Virus record (IMG/VR): IMGVR_UViG_3300025674_000360 | Location: 1-24,929 of that record | Direction: 5' to 3' (one strand) | Length of the DNA stretch: 24,929 nt | Origin: a virus | In this document: in pieces, positions 15,839-21,882 of the stretch | Position numbering within the stretch: position 1 is the first letter of the stretch | How the letters are laid out: the number at the start of each line of letters is the position of its first letter | Program-made: the position numbers and the translations under genes | The notes under the pieces: generated by a model | Told to the model about the DNA's origin: nothing | What the model saw: only the letters and a program-made list of their open reading frames with translations | The model's database searches: none

Positions 15839-16091
15839 ACTTTACTAAGTCCTTAAAACTCAAATTAAGACCGCCAGATGTTACATCTATGCTTTCTTTA
15901 GGTTTACCATACCTGTAGTTAAAATAGAGTTGTATGGCTCTCATATCTCCGTTTAGACATTTATCTCTTAGAATCTTTATTACCTCATCTGATTCTATAA
16001 TGTTGTCTAGTCGTTCTATAAGTTTGCCTTCTGCGTCTTTAGGCTTTCTACCTGCCGTTTTATGTCCTCCGTTGTTTTTTCTACCGTCCAT
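15831..16091 (-). CDS. terS: Terminase small subunit-like protein
   Basis: This 86-residue protein, directly upstream of and overlapping the large terminase gene, begins MDGRKNNGGHKTAGRKPKDA, the Gly/Lys/Arg-rich opening usual for small terminase subunits in Bacteroidota phages. A short helical segment (LRDKCLNGDMRAIQLYFNYR) and YGKPKESIDV follow. It would recognise phage DNA and load the large subunit. It is shorter than many small subunits. The call is strong from position and opening sequence. Confidence 0.8.
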   Translation of the reverse strand: MDGRKNNGGHKTAGRKPKDAEGKLIERLDNIIESDEVIKILRDKCLNGDMRAIQLYFNYRYGKPKESIDVTSGGLNLSFKDLVKFD

Positions 16092-16111
16092 TTAATTAGA
16101 ATTATTATTAA

Positions 16112-16951
16112 TTATAGTCCACAATACCCAGAATCACACTCGTTAAAATCATCCTCAAATAGTTCTTGTTGTGGATTCCAAGATATTATATCCTTATAGG
16201 TCATTTCTTTTTTAAATTGTGATTTATTTGTTTCTTGATTTGCAAACCATTGTAATTTATCTGGATGCTTTTCTGACATCTTTTTAAGTAGAGTTGCAGA
16301 CCTATGAAAACATCCTACACAGTTATTCATCCACGCAAACCGCACAGGTTTATCTCTCCAAAACTCCTCTACCTTATCTTTAAATATTCCGTCTTCTATA
16401 AGCGGAAATACAGGCTTTCTGTGTTTAAACTCTGTCCACTTGTTTCTACTCCCTATCTTACCTGTTATTACTTTACTATACATAAACCCATCTTCTTTAC
16501 ATCGCTCTAGCATACTCTTGGCTCTCCTCATTTCATTTGCTCTAAAGCCTATTCGTTCTTCTATAGGTTCTTTTATGTTGTTCCACCACCACTTTACTAT
16601 AGGTTCTAGTTTCATTTCTATTGTACAGAACCTTTGCATCACATTAGGAACATATCTCTTTCCTTCGCTTCTTATAAGAATCTTATCAAAAGTCTTACCT
16701 GTAACCCAATCTATCTTTTGTCCTATGTATTGCTCTAAGTCAAGCATTGTATAGATTATCATATCATCCTCTGCCGTTGCTATAAAGGGTGCTTGTATTC
16801 TGTCTTCTACTTCTTGCCTTATCTTCTTGTCTGGAAACTTACATTTCTCATCCTCTATTCTAACCAAAGCAAAAACATTATAGTCCGCAGGATAGTTAGC
16901 TGCGATGTACGAAGAGGTTTTACCCCCACTTAAACTGTTTACGGTCTTCAC
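16112..16951 (-). CDS. PP-loop ATPase of the PAPS-reductase/DndC-like superfamily
   Basis: The protein has 279 residues. A PP-loop, SGGKTS (8-13), at the N-terminus binds ATP in the adenine nucleotide alpha-hydrolase superfamily. MQRFCTIEMKLEP (C109) is the usual second PAPS-reductase-family motif. Further Cys at C211 and C214 (NNCVGCFHRS), and C272 and C277 near the end, could hold an iron-sulfur cluster, as in DndC-like enzymes. The start is GTG, overlapping the upstream nuclease stop (GTGA). It could act in DNA or RNA thiolation or another modification; sulfate assimilation is less likely in this setting. Substrate is unknown. Confidence 0.8.
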   Translation of the reverse strand: MKTVNSLSGGKTSSYIAANYPADYNVFALVRIEDEKCKFPDKKIRQEVEDRIQAPFIATAEDDMIIYTMLDLEQYIGQKIDWVTGKTFDKILIRSEGKRYVPNVMQRFCTIEMKLEPIVKWWWNNIKEPIEERIGFRANEMRRAKSMLERCKEDGFMYSKVITGKIGSRNKWTEFKHRKPVFPLIEDGIFKDKVEEFWRDKPVRFAWMNNCVGCFHRSATLLKKMSEKHPDKLQWFANQETNKSQFKKEMTYKDIISWNPQQELFEDDFNECDSGYCGL

Positions 16952-17427
16952 TTTATTAATTTGTAATATGCGTTTGTATACTTAAAATTCTTTACTCGCC
17001 ATTTATTAACGCTATCATAAGAAGATATATAAATATCTGCCGTGTTGTTTTTAAAAGGCATTACAAAAGCATAAAAACCTATATTCTTGTCTTTAAGATG
17101 CGCTCTTTCATTAACTAAAAAATATGGAGATGTACTTCTTGTACATTTAACATCTATTGTTTTATCTCCTATTATTATGTCTGGTTCGCTTACAGGTTTA
17201 TCGTTAAGTAATGTATTTAATTTATGTTCAACTCCTATAGAGTGTAAGTAGTGTGAGAATATCAACTCTCCCTTTACACCCATAACATCTAACTCTTCTT
17301 CCTTACCATCACGTTGAAAATATTTTACCTTCTTTTTAATTTCTTTATTTGATTTACTTCGCAAACTACCTATTACTTTAGATACCTCGTTAATGTAGTC
17401 GGGATATTTAGTGTGTATGTGTCGCAT
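16948..17427 (-). CDS. PD-(D/E)XK endonuclease-like protein
   Basis: The 159-residue protein has a recognisable PD-(D/E)XK nuclease core: E54 in GVKGELIF, D83 in SEPDIIIGD, and D92-x-K94 in TIDVKCTRS, followed by FLVNERAHLKDKNIGFYAFV. This is the fold of restriction- and resolvase-type endonucleases. It is coupled by GTGA to the PP-loop ATPase gene, so they may act in one pathway. It heads the block that runs into the terminase genes, with the repeated CGTTATATAGATATG element at its start. Target and specificity are unknown. Confidence 0.7.
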   Translation of the reverse strand: MRHIHTKYPDYINEVSKVIGSLRSKSNKEIKKKVKYFQRDGKEEELDVMGVKGELIFSHYLHSIGVEHKLNTLLNDKPVSEPDIIIGDKTIDVKCTRSTSPYFLVNERAHLKDKNIGFYAFVMPFKNNTADIYISSYDSVNKWRVKNFKYTNAYYKLIK

Positions 17428-17443
17428 ATCTATATAACGAAAA
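17425..17443 (-). promoter_or_regulatory. Repeated start element CGTTATATAGATATG, copy 4
   Basis: Minus strand TTTTCGTTATATAGATATG, ending in the start codon of the nuclease gene at 17427. The core is identical to the copy at 13883. It sits in the 21-base gap after the gene at 17449-17640 and probably begins the packaging block. Confidence 0.5.
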
Positions 17444-17448
17444 AAAAG

Positions 17449-17640
17449 TTACATTTTAACAATCCAATAGCTTTTTCCTCTTTGCATCTTCATTACTAAC
17501 TTCTCATACCCTATCTTATAGAACTGTGCTACTTCGGTAAGGTGCTTAAAGAATCTCTTTTCTTTGGTGGAGTAAAAGGTACATATTCCTTTGTGTCTGT
17601 CTCTTGCTTCTTCGTTGCCGTTCTCTAAGTAATCTAGCAT
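17449..17640 (-). CDS. Small basic protein, unknown (start uncertain)
   Basis: The ATG at 17640 gives 63 residues (MLDYLENGNEEARDRHKGIC) and follows the DnaA-like stop as TAA, T, ATG, a spacing also seen at 20922. An in-frame ATG at 17733 would give 94 residues but overlap the upstream gene by 92 bases, so I prefer the short form. The rest includes TFYSTKEKRFFKHLTEVAQF and a basic end, MKMQRGKSYWIVKM. The arrangement suggests a small DNA- or RNA-binding protein, but no family is recognised. Confidence 0.55.
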   Translation of the reverse strand: MLDYLENGNEEARDRHKGICTFYSTKEKRFFKHLTEVAQFYKIGYEKLVMKMQRGKSYWIVKM

Positions 17641-17641
17641 A

Positions 17642-18103
17642 TTATCTATGTACACCTTGAAGTGTTCGCTTTTTACTCTTTTTCTCCACTCCTTGTATTC
17701 TTGTATGGTGTTTTCTTTTAACTCTGGTGTCATACTGCGTGAGGTGTTTTACTAGAAACTTTAGTTCTCTTTCGTTTAATTTATTTAGGTTGTCTTTTGC
17801 GTACTTTAAGTATGTTAGCCTTATGCCGTGTTCTGTCAGATTGTCTATGATGTCGTTGAACTTTGGATTGTACTTTAGTCGTATCTCAAAGTCCCTTAAT
17901 GCGTGTAACACCGTTGCGTGGTTCTTTGCCTGTCCATACCTACCACAAATTTTTCCTATACGAGAAAAACTATACCTAAAGTTTTCTCTTAGTATATAGT
18001 AAAATAACGCTCTACCGTCTACGTATTCTCTTTCTCTAGTGTTCTTAAATATGTTTATTCCTAGTGTCTCGTTTATTTTGTCTTTTATGTTGTCTTCTAT
18101 CAT
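17642..18103 (-). CDS. Orphan DnaA domain IV-like DNA-binding protein
   Basis: In this 153-residue protein, residues 25-85 match the C-terminal DNA-binding domain of the replication initiator DnaA: YVDGRALFYYILRENFRYSF, SRIGKICGRYGQAK, and NHATVLHALRDF (61-72), which corresponds to the DnaA signature D-H-x-T-V-x-x-A. There is no AAA+ ATPase domain. The C-terminal 35 residues are basic (KRKHHTRIQGVEKKSKKRT). It is coupled to the RecE-like gene by ATGA. It may recognise DnaA-box-like sites on phage or host DNA, either to start phage replication or to interfere with the host initiator; which of these is not determined. Confidence 0.75.
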   Translation of the reverse strand: MIEDNIKDKINETLGINIFKNTREREYVDGRALFYYILRENFRYSFSRIGKICGRYGQAKNHATVLHALRDFEIRLKYNPKFNDIIDNLTEHGIRLTYLKYAKDNLNKLNERELKFLVKHLTQYDTRVKRKHHTRIQGVEKKSKKRTLQGVHR

Positions 18104-18864
18104 AATGTTCCTCTTATTACGTAATCTTCTAAACTCTCTCCTTGCTCAAAGAACTCGTTATAGGTTTCTACTGCGTGTTGTACTTTTTGTTCTCCAGAAA
18201 AATAAAACTCTTCTGATACATCAAAAATCCCTATGTCTAACGTCCCTTTGTCTATTACTAAAAATCTAAAGTCTTTGTAGTCTTTCTTAAATAACTCACA
18301 ATATATAAAACATTGACTATCGTACCCGTAGGCTTTAGCTTTGTAGGTTGGAAAGGCTTTTAGGTCTTGTGTGGTCTTTAAGTCTACTAGAGCGTTTCCT
18401 AGTACGTCTGCCTTTGCTCTAAACGGGTAAGCAAATATAAAATCTATTGCGGGTTTCTCAAACTCTGAACCAGATAATAAATCTACTGCGTAATGGTTTT
18501 TAAGTAGTGCATCTGCCATACGTTCTGCTTCGTTCTTTTCCTTGATTGTATAAACCTCTCCTAGTTCTATCTTAGCATCCTTATACTTTTTAGAGTTCTT
18601 GCTCTGTACGTCTACGAAATTAAGTTGCTCAAACTTTTGGGTCTCAAGTATTGCCATATGAAACAATCTCCCGTTTCTTAGTGCTTGGGTTTCTCCGTTG
18701 CCGTACTCTGTTACATACCTGTACTTTTTAGGAGATTCGTTTAGTAGTTTAACCGAAGAAGAACTTAGTGCTGCTTTTCCTAAATAGCCGTAGTAAAATG
18801 TATCATCGTACATCTTTTGCAGGAGTTCTTCTTTGTCCCACGTTTTGTAATCTAATAGTGTCAT
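18100..18864 (-). CDS. RecE-like PD-(D/E)XK exonuclease
   Basis: The 254-residue protein resembles the nuclease domain of exodeoxyribonuclease VIII (RecE-like/DUF3799): LSSSSVKLLNESPKKY, RNGRLFHMAILE with His69, FRAKADVLGNALVDLKTT with D153 and D161-x-K163, then KAKAYGYDSQCFIY. Such enzymes chew one strand of double-stranded ends to allow phage single-strand annealing recombination. A RecT or Erf partner is not seen in this window; the OB-fold DUF3127 protein at 22903 could assist. It is coupled by ATGA at both ends (with 18861-19217 and the DnaA-like gene). Confidence 0.8.
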   Translation of the reverse strand: MTLLDYKTWDKEELLQKMYDDTFYYGYLGKAALSSSSVKLLNESPKKYRYVTEYGNGETQALRNGRLFHMAILETQKFEQLNFVDVQSKNSKKYKDAKIELGEVYTIKEKNEAERMADALLKNHYAVDLLSGSEFEKPAIDFIFAYPFRAKADVLGNALVDLKTTQDLKAFPTYKAKAYGYDSQCFIYCELFKKDYKDFRFLVIDKGTLDIGIFDVSEEFYFSGEQKVQHAVETYNEFFEQGESLEDYVIRGTL

Positions 18865-19217
18865 ATTCTTTGCTCTAGTGCGTGTATGTCTTTTGTTAGT
18901 ATTTCTATTTCTTCGTGTAATTTGCTTTGGCTTTCTTCTGCTTTTTCCTGTAACGCTCTAGCCTTTAGTAAATCTCTCTCTAGCTGATTGATGATATACT
19001 GATACGTAAAAGCATTAGACCGTAGTCGCTCGGTGTAGATGTGTATCTCACAAAACCACCCTAATAATTTAAGTACGGCTTCTGTAGGTTTACGTTTTAG
19101 TTGTTCATTAAGTAAGGTGGAGACTTTATCTATATTGTCTGTGTATATAGCCCACTCTTTGTCTTCTTGTTTGAGTTGTTTAGTAACTCGTATCTGTAGT
19201 TCTGTTGGTTCTACCAT
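18861..19217 (-). CDS. Coiled-coil protein, unknown
   Basis: The 118-residue protein, MVEPTELQIRVTKQLKQEDK at its start, has a helical middle (LLGWFCEIHIYTERLRSN) and a C-terminal coiled coil (LERDLLKARALQEKAEESQS and LHEEIEILTKDIHALEQRI). It precedes and is ATGA-coupled to the RecE-like exonuclease, so it may be an accessory to recombination. The start has the AAAAACAAAGATT leader. No domain is recognised. Confidence 0.65.
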   Translation of the reverse strand: MVEPTELQIRVTKQLKQEDKEWAIYTDNIDKVSTLLNEQLKRKPTEAVLKLLGWFCEIHIYTERLRSNAFTYQYIINQLERDLLKARALQEKAEESQSKLHEEIEILTKDIHALEQRI

Positions 19218-19228
19218 AATCTTTGTTT

Positions 19229-19576
19229 TTAGCCTATATCGTAAGGGTCTGTTCCGTTTTTAGTTATAAAGTCAGCTATAGCGTGTGTAGCAGAAGGAGG
19301 TGTATATCCGCCCACGTAATAACTCTTTATGGTTACATTTCCGTATTTCTCAACAAGCATCATAGCACTCTCTTCTGTGATTATCCATTCGTAATCGCTC
19401 TCCTTATATATAACCTCAACATCTTCGTAAATCTTCTTCTTTGATTCCCAACCCTTCTCTGTTGGTTGCTTAATGGACTCAATTAAAGTTATGTCTTTGT
19501 CTCCTTCTAAAAGCGAAAGAGAACCTCTATTAAGACTTCCGTCTCCGTTAACTTGCAAGTAATATTCTTTTGTCAT
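19229..19576 (-). CDS. Unknown protein downstream of the hammerhead ribozyme
   Basis: The 115-residue protein, MTKEYYLQVNGDGSLNRGSL at the N-terminus, contains EDVEVIYKESDYEWIITEES and SYYVGGYTPPSATHAIADFI. It has no membrane segment and no domain I can name. Its ATG lies 19 bases after the predicted self-cleavage site of the ribozyme, behind an ACAAAAACAAAGACA leader, so its mRNA would start with a 5'-hydroxyl end if cleavage occurs. It is the second gene of the transcript from the promoter-like motif at 19938. Confidence 0.7.
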   Translation of the reverse strand: MTKEYYLQVNGDGSLNRGSLSLLEGDKDITLIESIKQPTEKGWESKKKIYEDVEVIYKESDYEWIITEESAMMLVEKYGNVTIKSYYVGGYTPPSATHAIADFITKNGTDPYDIG

Positions 19577-19589
19577 TGTCTTTGTTTTT

Positions 19590-19639
19590 GTCTAAGACGC
19601 TTCGCAGCGTTTCGCCTACTAAAGGCTCGTCAGTTAGAC
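19590..19639 (-). ncRNA. Type I hammerhead ribozyme
   Basis: Read 5' to 3' on the minus strand, all hammerhead parts are present in order. Stem I 5' strand is GUCUAA (19639-19634). The core CUGACGA (19633-19627) follows. Stem II is GCCU-UUAGU-AGGC (19626-19614). The core GAA (19613-19611) leads into stem III ACGCU with a GCGA tetraloop and AGCGU (19610-19597). The cleavage base C17 is at 19596, and stem I 3' strand UUAGAC occupies 19595-19590. Every base of the catalytic core (C3 U4 G5 A6 G8 A9, G12 A13 A14, A15.1-U16.1, H17) fits, and all three helices are fully paired. Stem I is the open helix, hence type I. Predicted cleavage is between 19596 and 19595. It fills the 70-base gap between two small genes. 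Confidence 0.95.
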
Positions 19640-19646
19640 TTTGTTA

Positions 19647-19916
19647 TTATAGTTGTTTTTCTGTAACACGAAGGTTAAATCCTTCACACGCTTTTTTGAT
19701 TTTTTCGTACAAGTCATAACCGTTTGAGTTTGTAGATGTACTATAAAAATACCAACCATCATACTCTTTAACCATACCTATTTTTTTTGCTTCCCTCCAA
19801 TTCATACCATTTGCACGAACAGATATAAAAGAAGCATCAAGGTGTTCTTCTTTGTGATTGTCCTTAATTGTTTGTAATTCTCTTTTTAAGTTTTGATAAT
19901 CTGTAATTGTTTTCAT
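19647..19916 (-). CDS. Unknown small protein upstream of the hammerhead ribozyme
   Basis: The 89-residue protein begins MKTITDYQNLKRELQTIKDN and contains FISVRANGMNWREAKKIGMV and YDLYEKIKKACEGFNLRVTE. It is soluble, mixed alpha/beta, with no recognised family. Its stop codon lies only seven bases before the ribozyme's first stem, so the ribozyme forms the 3' end of its mRNA after cleavage. It has its own promoter-like motif (19938-19969) and the AAAACAAAGAAT leader. Confidence 0.65.
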   Translation of the reverse strand: MKTITDYQNLKRELQTIKDNHKEEHLDASFISVRANGMNWREAKKIGMVKEYDGWYFYSTSTNSNGYDLYEKIKKACEGFNLRVTEKQL

Positions 19917-19937
19917 ATTCTTTGTTTTAATAATAAT

Positions 19938-19969
19938 GCAATATAATACTTATTAACAATATCACAAAC
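19938..19969 (-). promoter_or_regulatory. Promoter-like motif P2 shared with 14589-14617
   Basis: On the minus strand GTTTGTGATATTGTTAATAAG is followed by TATTATATTGC. The block ATTGTTAATAAGT-NN-TATATT matches P1 at 14589-14617. The gene at 19916, and through it the ribozyme-bearing transcript, starts about 20 bases downstream. It is the only gap of notable size between 19647 and 20430. Confidence 0.55.
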
Positions 19970-19994
19970 TTTTATGAACTTTTTTTTGTTACTA

Positions 19995-20429
19995 CTACGT
20001 GAGTGAACCTTTTTTTAAGTCTTCTATATCTACGTTGTAGTTTATTCTGATGGCTTGACTTTCTTCTAAGTAGTAAATCTCTTTGTCTGTTTTGTTCTGA
20101 TTCCACATCGTAGTTTGTGGGCATCTCTGTATGGTAAGGTCTGGTAGGGTGAGGTCGTTTAGATGATACAGATAGTTTCCTTTTGGGTCGGCTACAAAGT
20201 ATAATCGTACTCCATCAAATTCCGAAAGACAATCGTACTTCTTTTTCTCTAGCATTTTAGTCTCATAGTACTTTGTTCTAAACTTCATCTCTATCACACA
20301 GTCCTTTCCTTTTATGGTTTTACCTATGCCATCATAACAAAGGTTCTGGTCTCCTATCCATTTTATATCATATCCCATTACGTTCATTACCCCTATTACG
20401 GCTTTTTCTAGGTTATCCCACTTGTTCAT
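19995..20429 (-). CDS. PD-(D/E)XK nuclease-like protein
   Basis: The 144-residue protein shows a compact nuclease core: D33 in CYDGIGKTIKG and E47-x-K49 in CVIEMKFRTKYYE, followed by GVRLYFVADPKGNYLYHL. This fits small phage endonucleases or resolvases of the PD-(D/E)XK superfamily. It is in a run of small replication-block genes and its start overlaps the gene upstream by 17 bases. Substrate is unknown; a branched-DNA resolvase is one possibility. Confidence 0.55.
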   Translation of the reverse strand: MNKWDNLEKAVIGVMNVMGYDIKWIGDQNLCYDGIGKTIKGKDCVIEMKFRTKYYETKMLEKKKYDCLSEFDGVRLYFVADPKGNYLYHLNDLTLPDLTIQRCPQTTMWNQNKTDKEIYYLEESQAIRINYNVDIEDLKKGSLT

Positions 20430-20607
20430 ATAAATCGGTTAGGTTTTTTATCCATCGGTTAATCTGTTTCTTGTTACAACTACAGGGTACTTGCTTTGGG
20501 TGGTTAAAGTACTTTGCGTGTAAATCAGATACAACGTTTAACTGTTGGTAGGTTATGTTCTCTTGTCCTATTATTGGTTTAAATAGTTCTCTATCGTTTT
20601 CGCTCAT
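20413..20607 (-). CDS. Small protein with CSC motif, unknown
   Basis: The 64-residue protein contains NITYQQLNVVSDLHAKYFNH and a CSCNKKQINRWIKNLTDLY helix. Similar short CSC-containing proteins occur in flavobacterial phages as far as I recall, with no function. Its start overlaps the upstream stop by 17 bases. It is helical with no membrane segment. Confidence 0.6.
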   Translation of the reverse strand: MSENDRELFKPIIGQENITYQQLNVVSDLHAKYFNHPKQVPCSCNKKQINRWIKNLTDLYEQVG

Positions 20608-20773
20608 TACAAGTTAAATTATTCAACCAGACTTCTCGTTCGTAGCACCCGCAATCGTTCTTACCAAACTTACGGGCAATCCATAAGGCTACAGTATACG
20701 CATTACCAAAAGTTATCAGTTCGGTAATAGCGTGTACCATAGTCCCTAGTTTAATATAACATCCTAATCTCAT
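20591..20773 (-). CDS. Small Cys-containing protein, unknown
   Basis: I chose the ATG at 20773 (60 residues; MRLGCYIKLGTMVHAITELI) because it overlaps the upstream stop as ATGA; an ATG at 20827 would overlap that gene by 58 bases. The C-terminus GKNDCGCYEREVWLNNLTCN has a CxC plus Cys pattern that could bind metal, and the N-terminal half is hydrophobic. I have seen this DCGC.ER..WLN ending in flavobacterial phages, with no assigned function. Confidence 0.65.
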   Translation of the reverse strand: MRLGCYIKLGTMVHAITELITFGNAYTVALWIARKFGKNDCGCYEREVWLNNLTCNERKR

Positions 20774-20922
20774 AATAAAATCAGAACTAAAAATATTATT
20801 GCATAACCTAATATACACCCCGCACAAATAGCTGCGGATAGTTCTATAGGTAGTTTTTTACTTGGAGTTATTCTTGCTCCTGTTACTAATTCTTCTGCTT
20901 CTTCAAATTGTATTTGTTTCAT
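20770..20922 (-). CDS. Single-pass membrane mini-protein (50 aa)
   Basis: This short frame begins MKQIQFEEAEELVTGARITP and ends in a hydrophobic helix from about residue 27, LSAAICAGCILGYAIIFLVL. Gene boundaries support it: it starts one base after the upstream stop (TAA, T, ATG) and its TGA overlaps the next ATG. The charged N-terminus with one C-terminal membrane helix suggests a tail-anchored membrane peptide. Function is unknown. Confidence 0.65.
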   Translation of the reverse strand: MKQIQFEEAEELVTGARITPSKKLPIELSAAICAGCILGYAIIFLVLILL

Positions 20923-20923
20923 A

Positions 20924-21412
20924 TTACTTATAATTTAGTTTTTGTATTAATAAATGTTCTATATCATAATACCTACACTTTACTAAAACATCTTTTCTGT
21001 TCCATTTTTTTCTCGTGTAGTATTTTAGAAAATCCTTCTTGCTTTCTGTAGTCTCCTTAACTGTACTTAAAATATAATTTAACAAATCTATTCTTTTAAA
21101 AACGCAAAATGATGATAATTCTTCAACATCAAAAACTATCCATTCTGATTCTCCCTGCAACCATCCTTTATCGCCATTTACATTTTTTAACTCCAACCAT
21201 ATACATTCTAAATGTCTTGAACCTTTTACATCAACTCCTTTATTATTCACCCAAAAATCTATATGTTGATATATGTCTTCTTCTTTACTTGATTTATTTA
21301 TTATATTACCTCTATCAGATACAATTTTTTTAAATTTCTCCTCTACTTCTTTTCCTTTTTTCCAAGAGTAATCCCACCTTTCTTTTGATATTTTTTCGGT
21401 GTTATAACTCAT
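20924..21412 (-). CDS. PD-(D/E)XK-like nuclease, putative
   Basis: The 162-residue protein has an N-terminal acidic helix with E24/E25 (GKEVEEKFKKIVSDRG), then QHIDFWVNNKGVDVKG (D52, D61-x-K63), WLELKNVNGDKGWLQG (E74-x-K76) and EWIVFD. This order of acidic residues before a DxK or ExK strand resembles the PD-(D/E)XK fold seen in phage endonucleases. It is coupled by ATGA to the sigma-like gene. The family call is by motif only; it could instead be a nuclease-fold regulator. Confidence 0.55.
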   Translation of the reverse strand: MSYNTEKISKERWDYSWKKGKEVEEKFKKIVSDRGNIINKSSKEEDIYQHIDFWVNNKGVDVKGSRHLECIWLELKNVNGDKGWLQGESEWIVFDVEELSSFCVFKRIDLLNYILSTVKETTESKKDFLKYYTRKKWNRKDVLVKCRYYDIEHLLIQKLNYK

Positions 21413-21882
21413 ATTATCTCTTTTAAAATTGCTTTTACTTTTTTGTATGTGTTGTAAAGAGAGTAGTAGCTGATATTTGTTTTTCGTGATAGTTGGCTTA
21501 TACTCTCTCCGCTTTCTATAATCTCAAAGACTTTCTGGTCGTACCAATACAATTCCTGTAAGGTCTTTAAAATACGCTCGTAGTTCTTTAGATACTGTAC
21601 CTCTATATCGTTTGTTGGGTCGTTAAAGTCGCTTAGTTCTACTAAAATGTACTTGGCTTCTTTTCGCTTTAAATCTAAAAAGATACTCGTCAGAACCTTA
21701 AAGACATAAAAGTAGTTTATCTCTCCGTCCTTAGTAATATCCTTACCTTGATTTATTACCTTAGCAAGTCTTTCATACATATCTTGTACAATGTCCTGTG
21801 CCGTAAAAGGGTTACAACCAAAAGACTGTACAATACCTATCCATTGATGGTGCTTTTTGTATGCTAATTCTAATCCGTCCAC
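21409..21882 (-). CDS. Phage sigma-factor-like protein
   Basis: The 157-residue protein has the two helical parts of a small ECF-type sigma factor. Residues 8-42 (KKHHQWIGIVQSFGCNPFTA, AQDIVQDMYERL) look like region 2, and residues 112-155 (YWYDQKVFEIIESGESISQL, TNISYYSLYNTYKKVKAILK) like the region 4 helix-turn-helix. A YFYVFKVLTSIFLDLKRKE helix links them. The start is GTG at 21882, overlapping the small upstream gene by 13 bases. It could redirect host RNA polymerase to phage promoters, perhaps to the repeated start element of the late blocks; that link is untested inference. Confidence 0.7.
   Translation of the reverse strand: MDGLELAYKKHHQWIGIVQSFGCNPFTAQDIVQDMYERLAKVINQGKDITKDGEINYFYVFKVLTSIFLDLKRKEAKYILVELSDFNDPTNDIEVQYLKNYERILKTLQELYWYDQKVFEIIESGESISQLSRKTNISYYSLYNTYKKVKAILKEII

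Noticed and set aside
17641-17733. Longer start (17733) for the gene at 17449-17640
   Set aside because: It would overlap the DnaA-like gene by 92 bases, while the ATG at 17640 follows that gene's stop with the spacing used elsewhere in this genome. It cannot be fully excluded.
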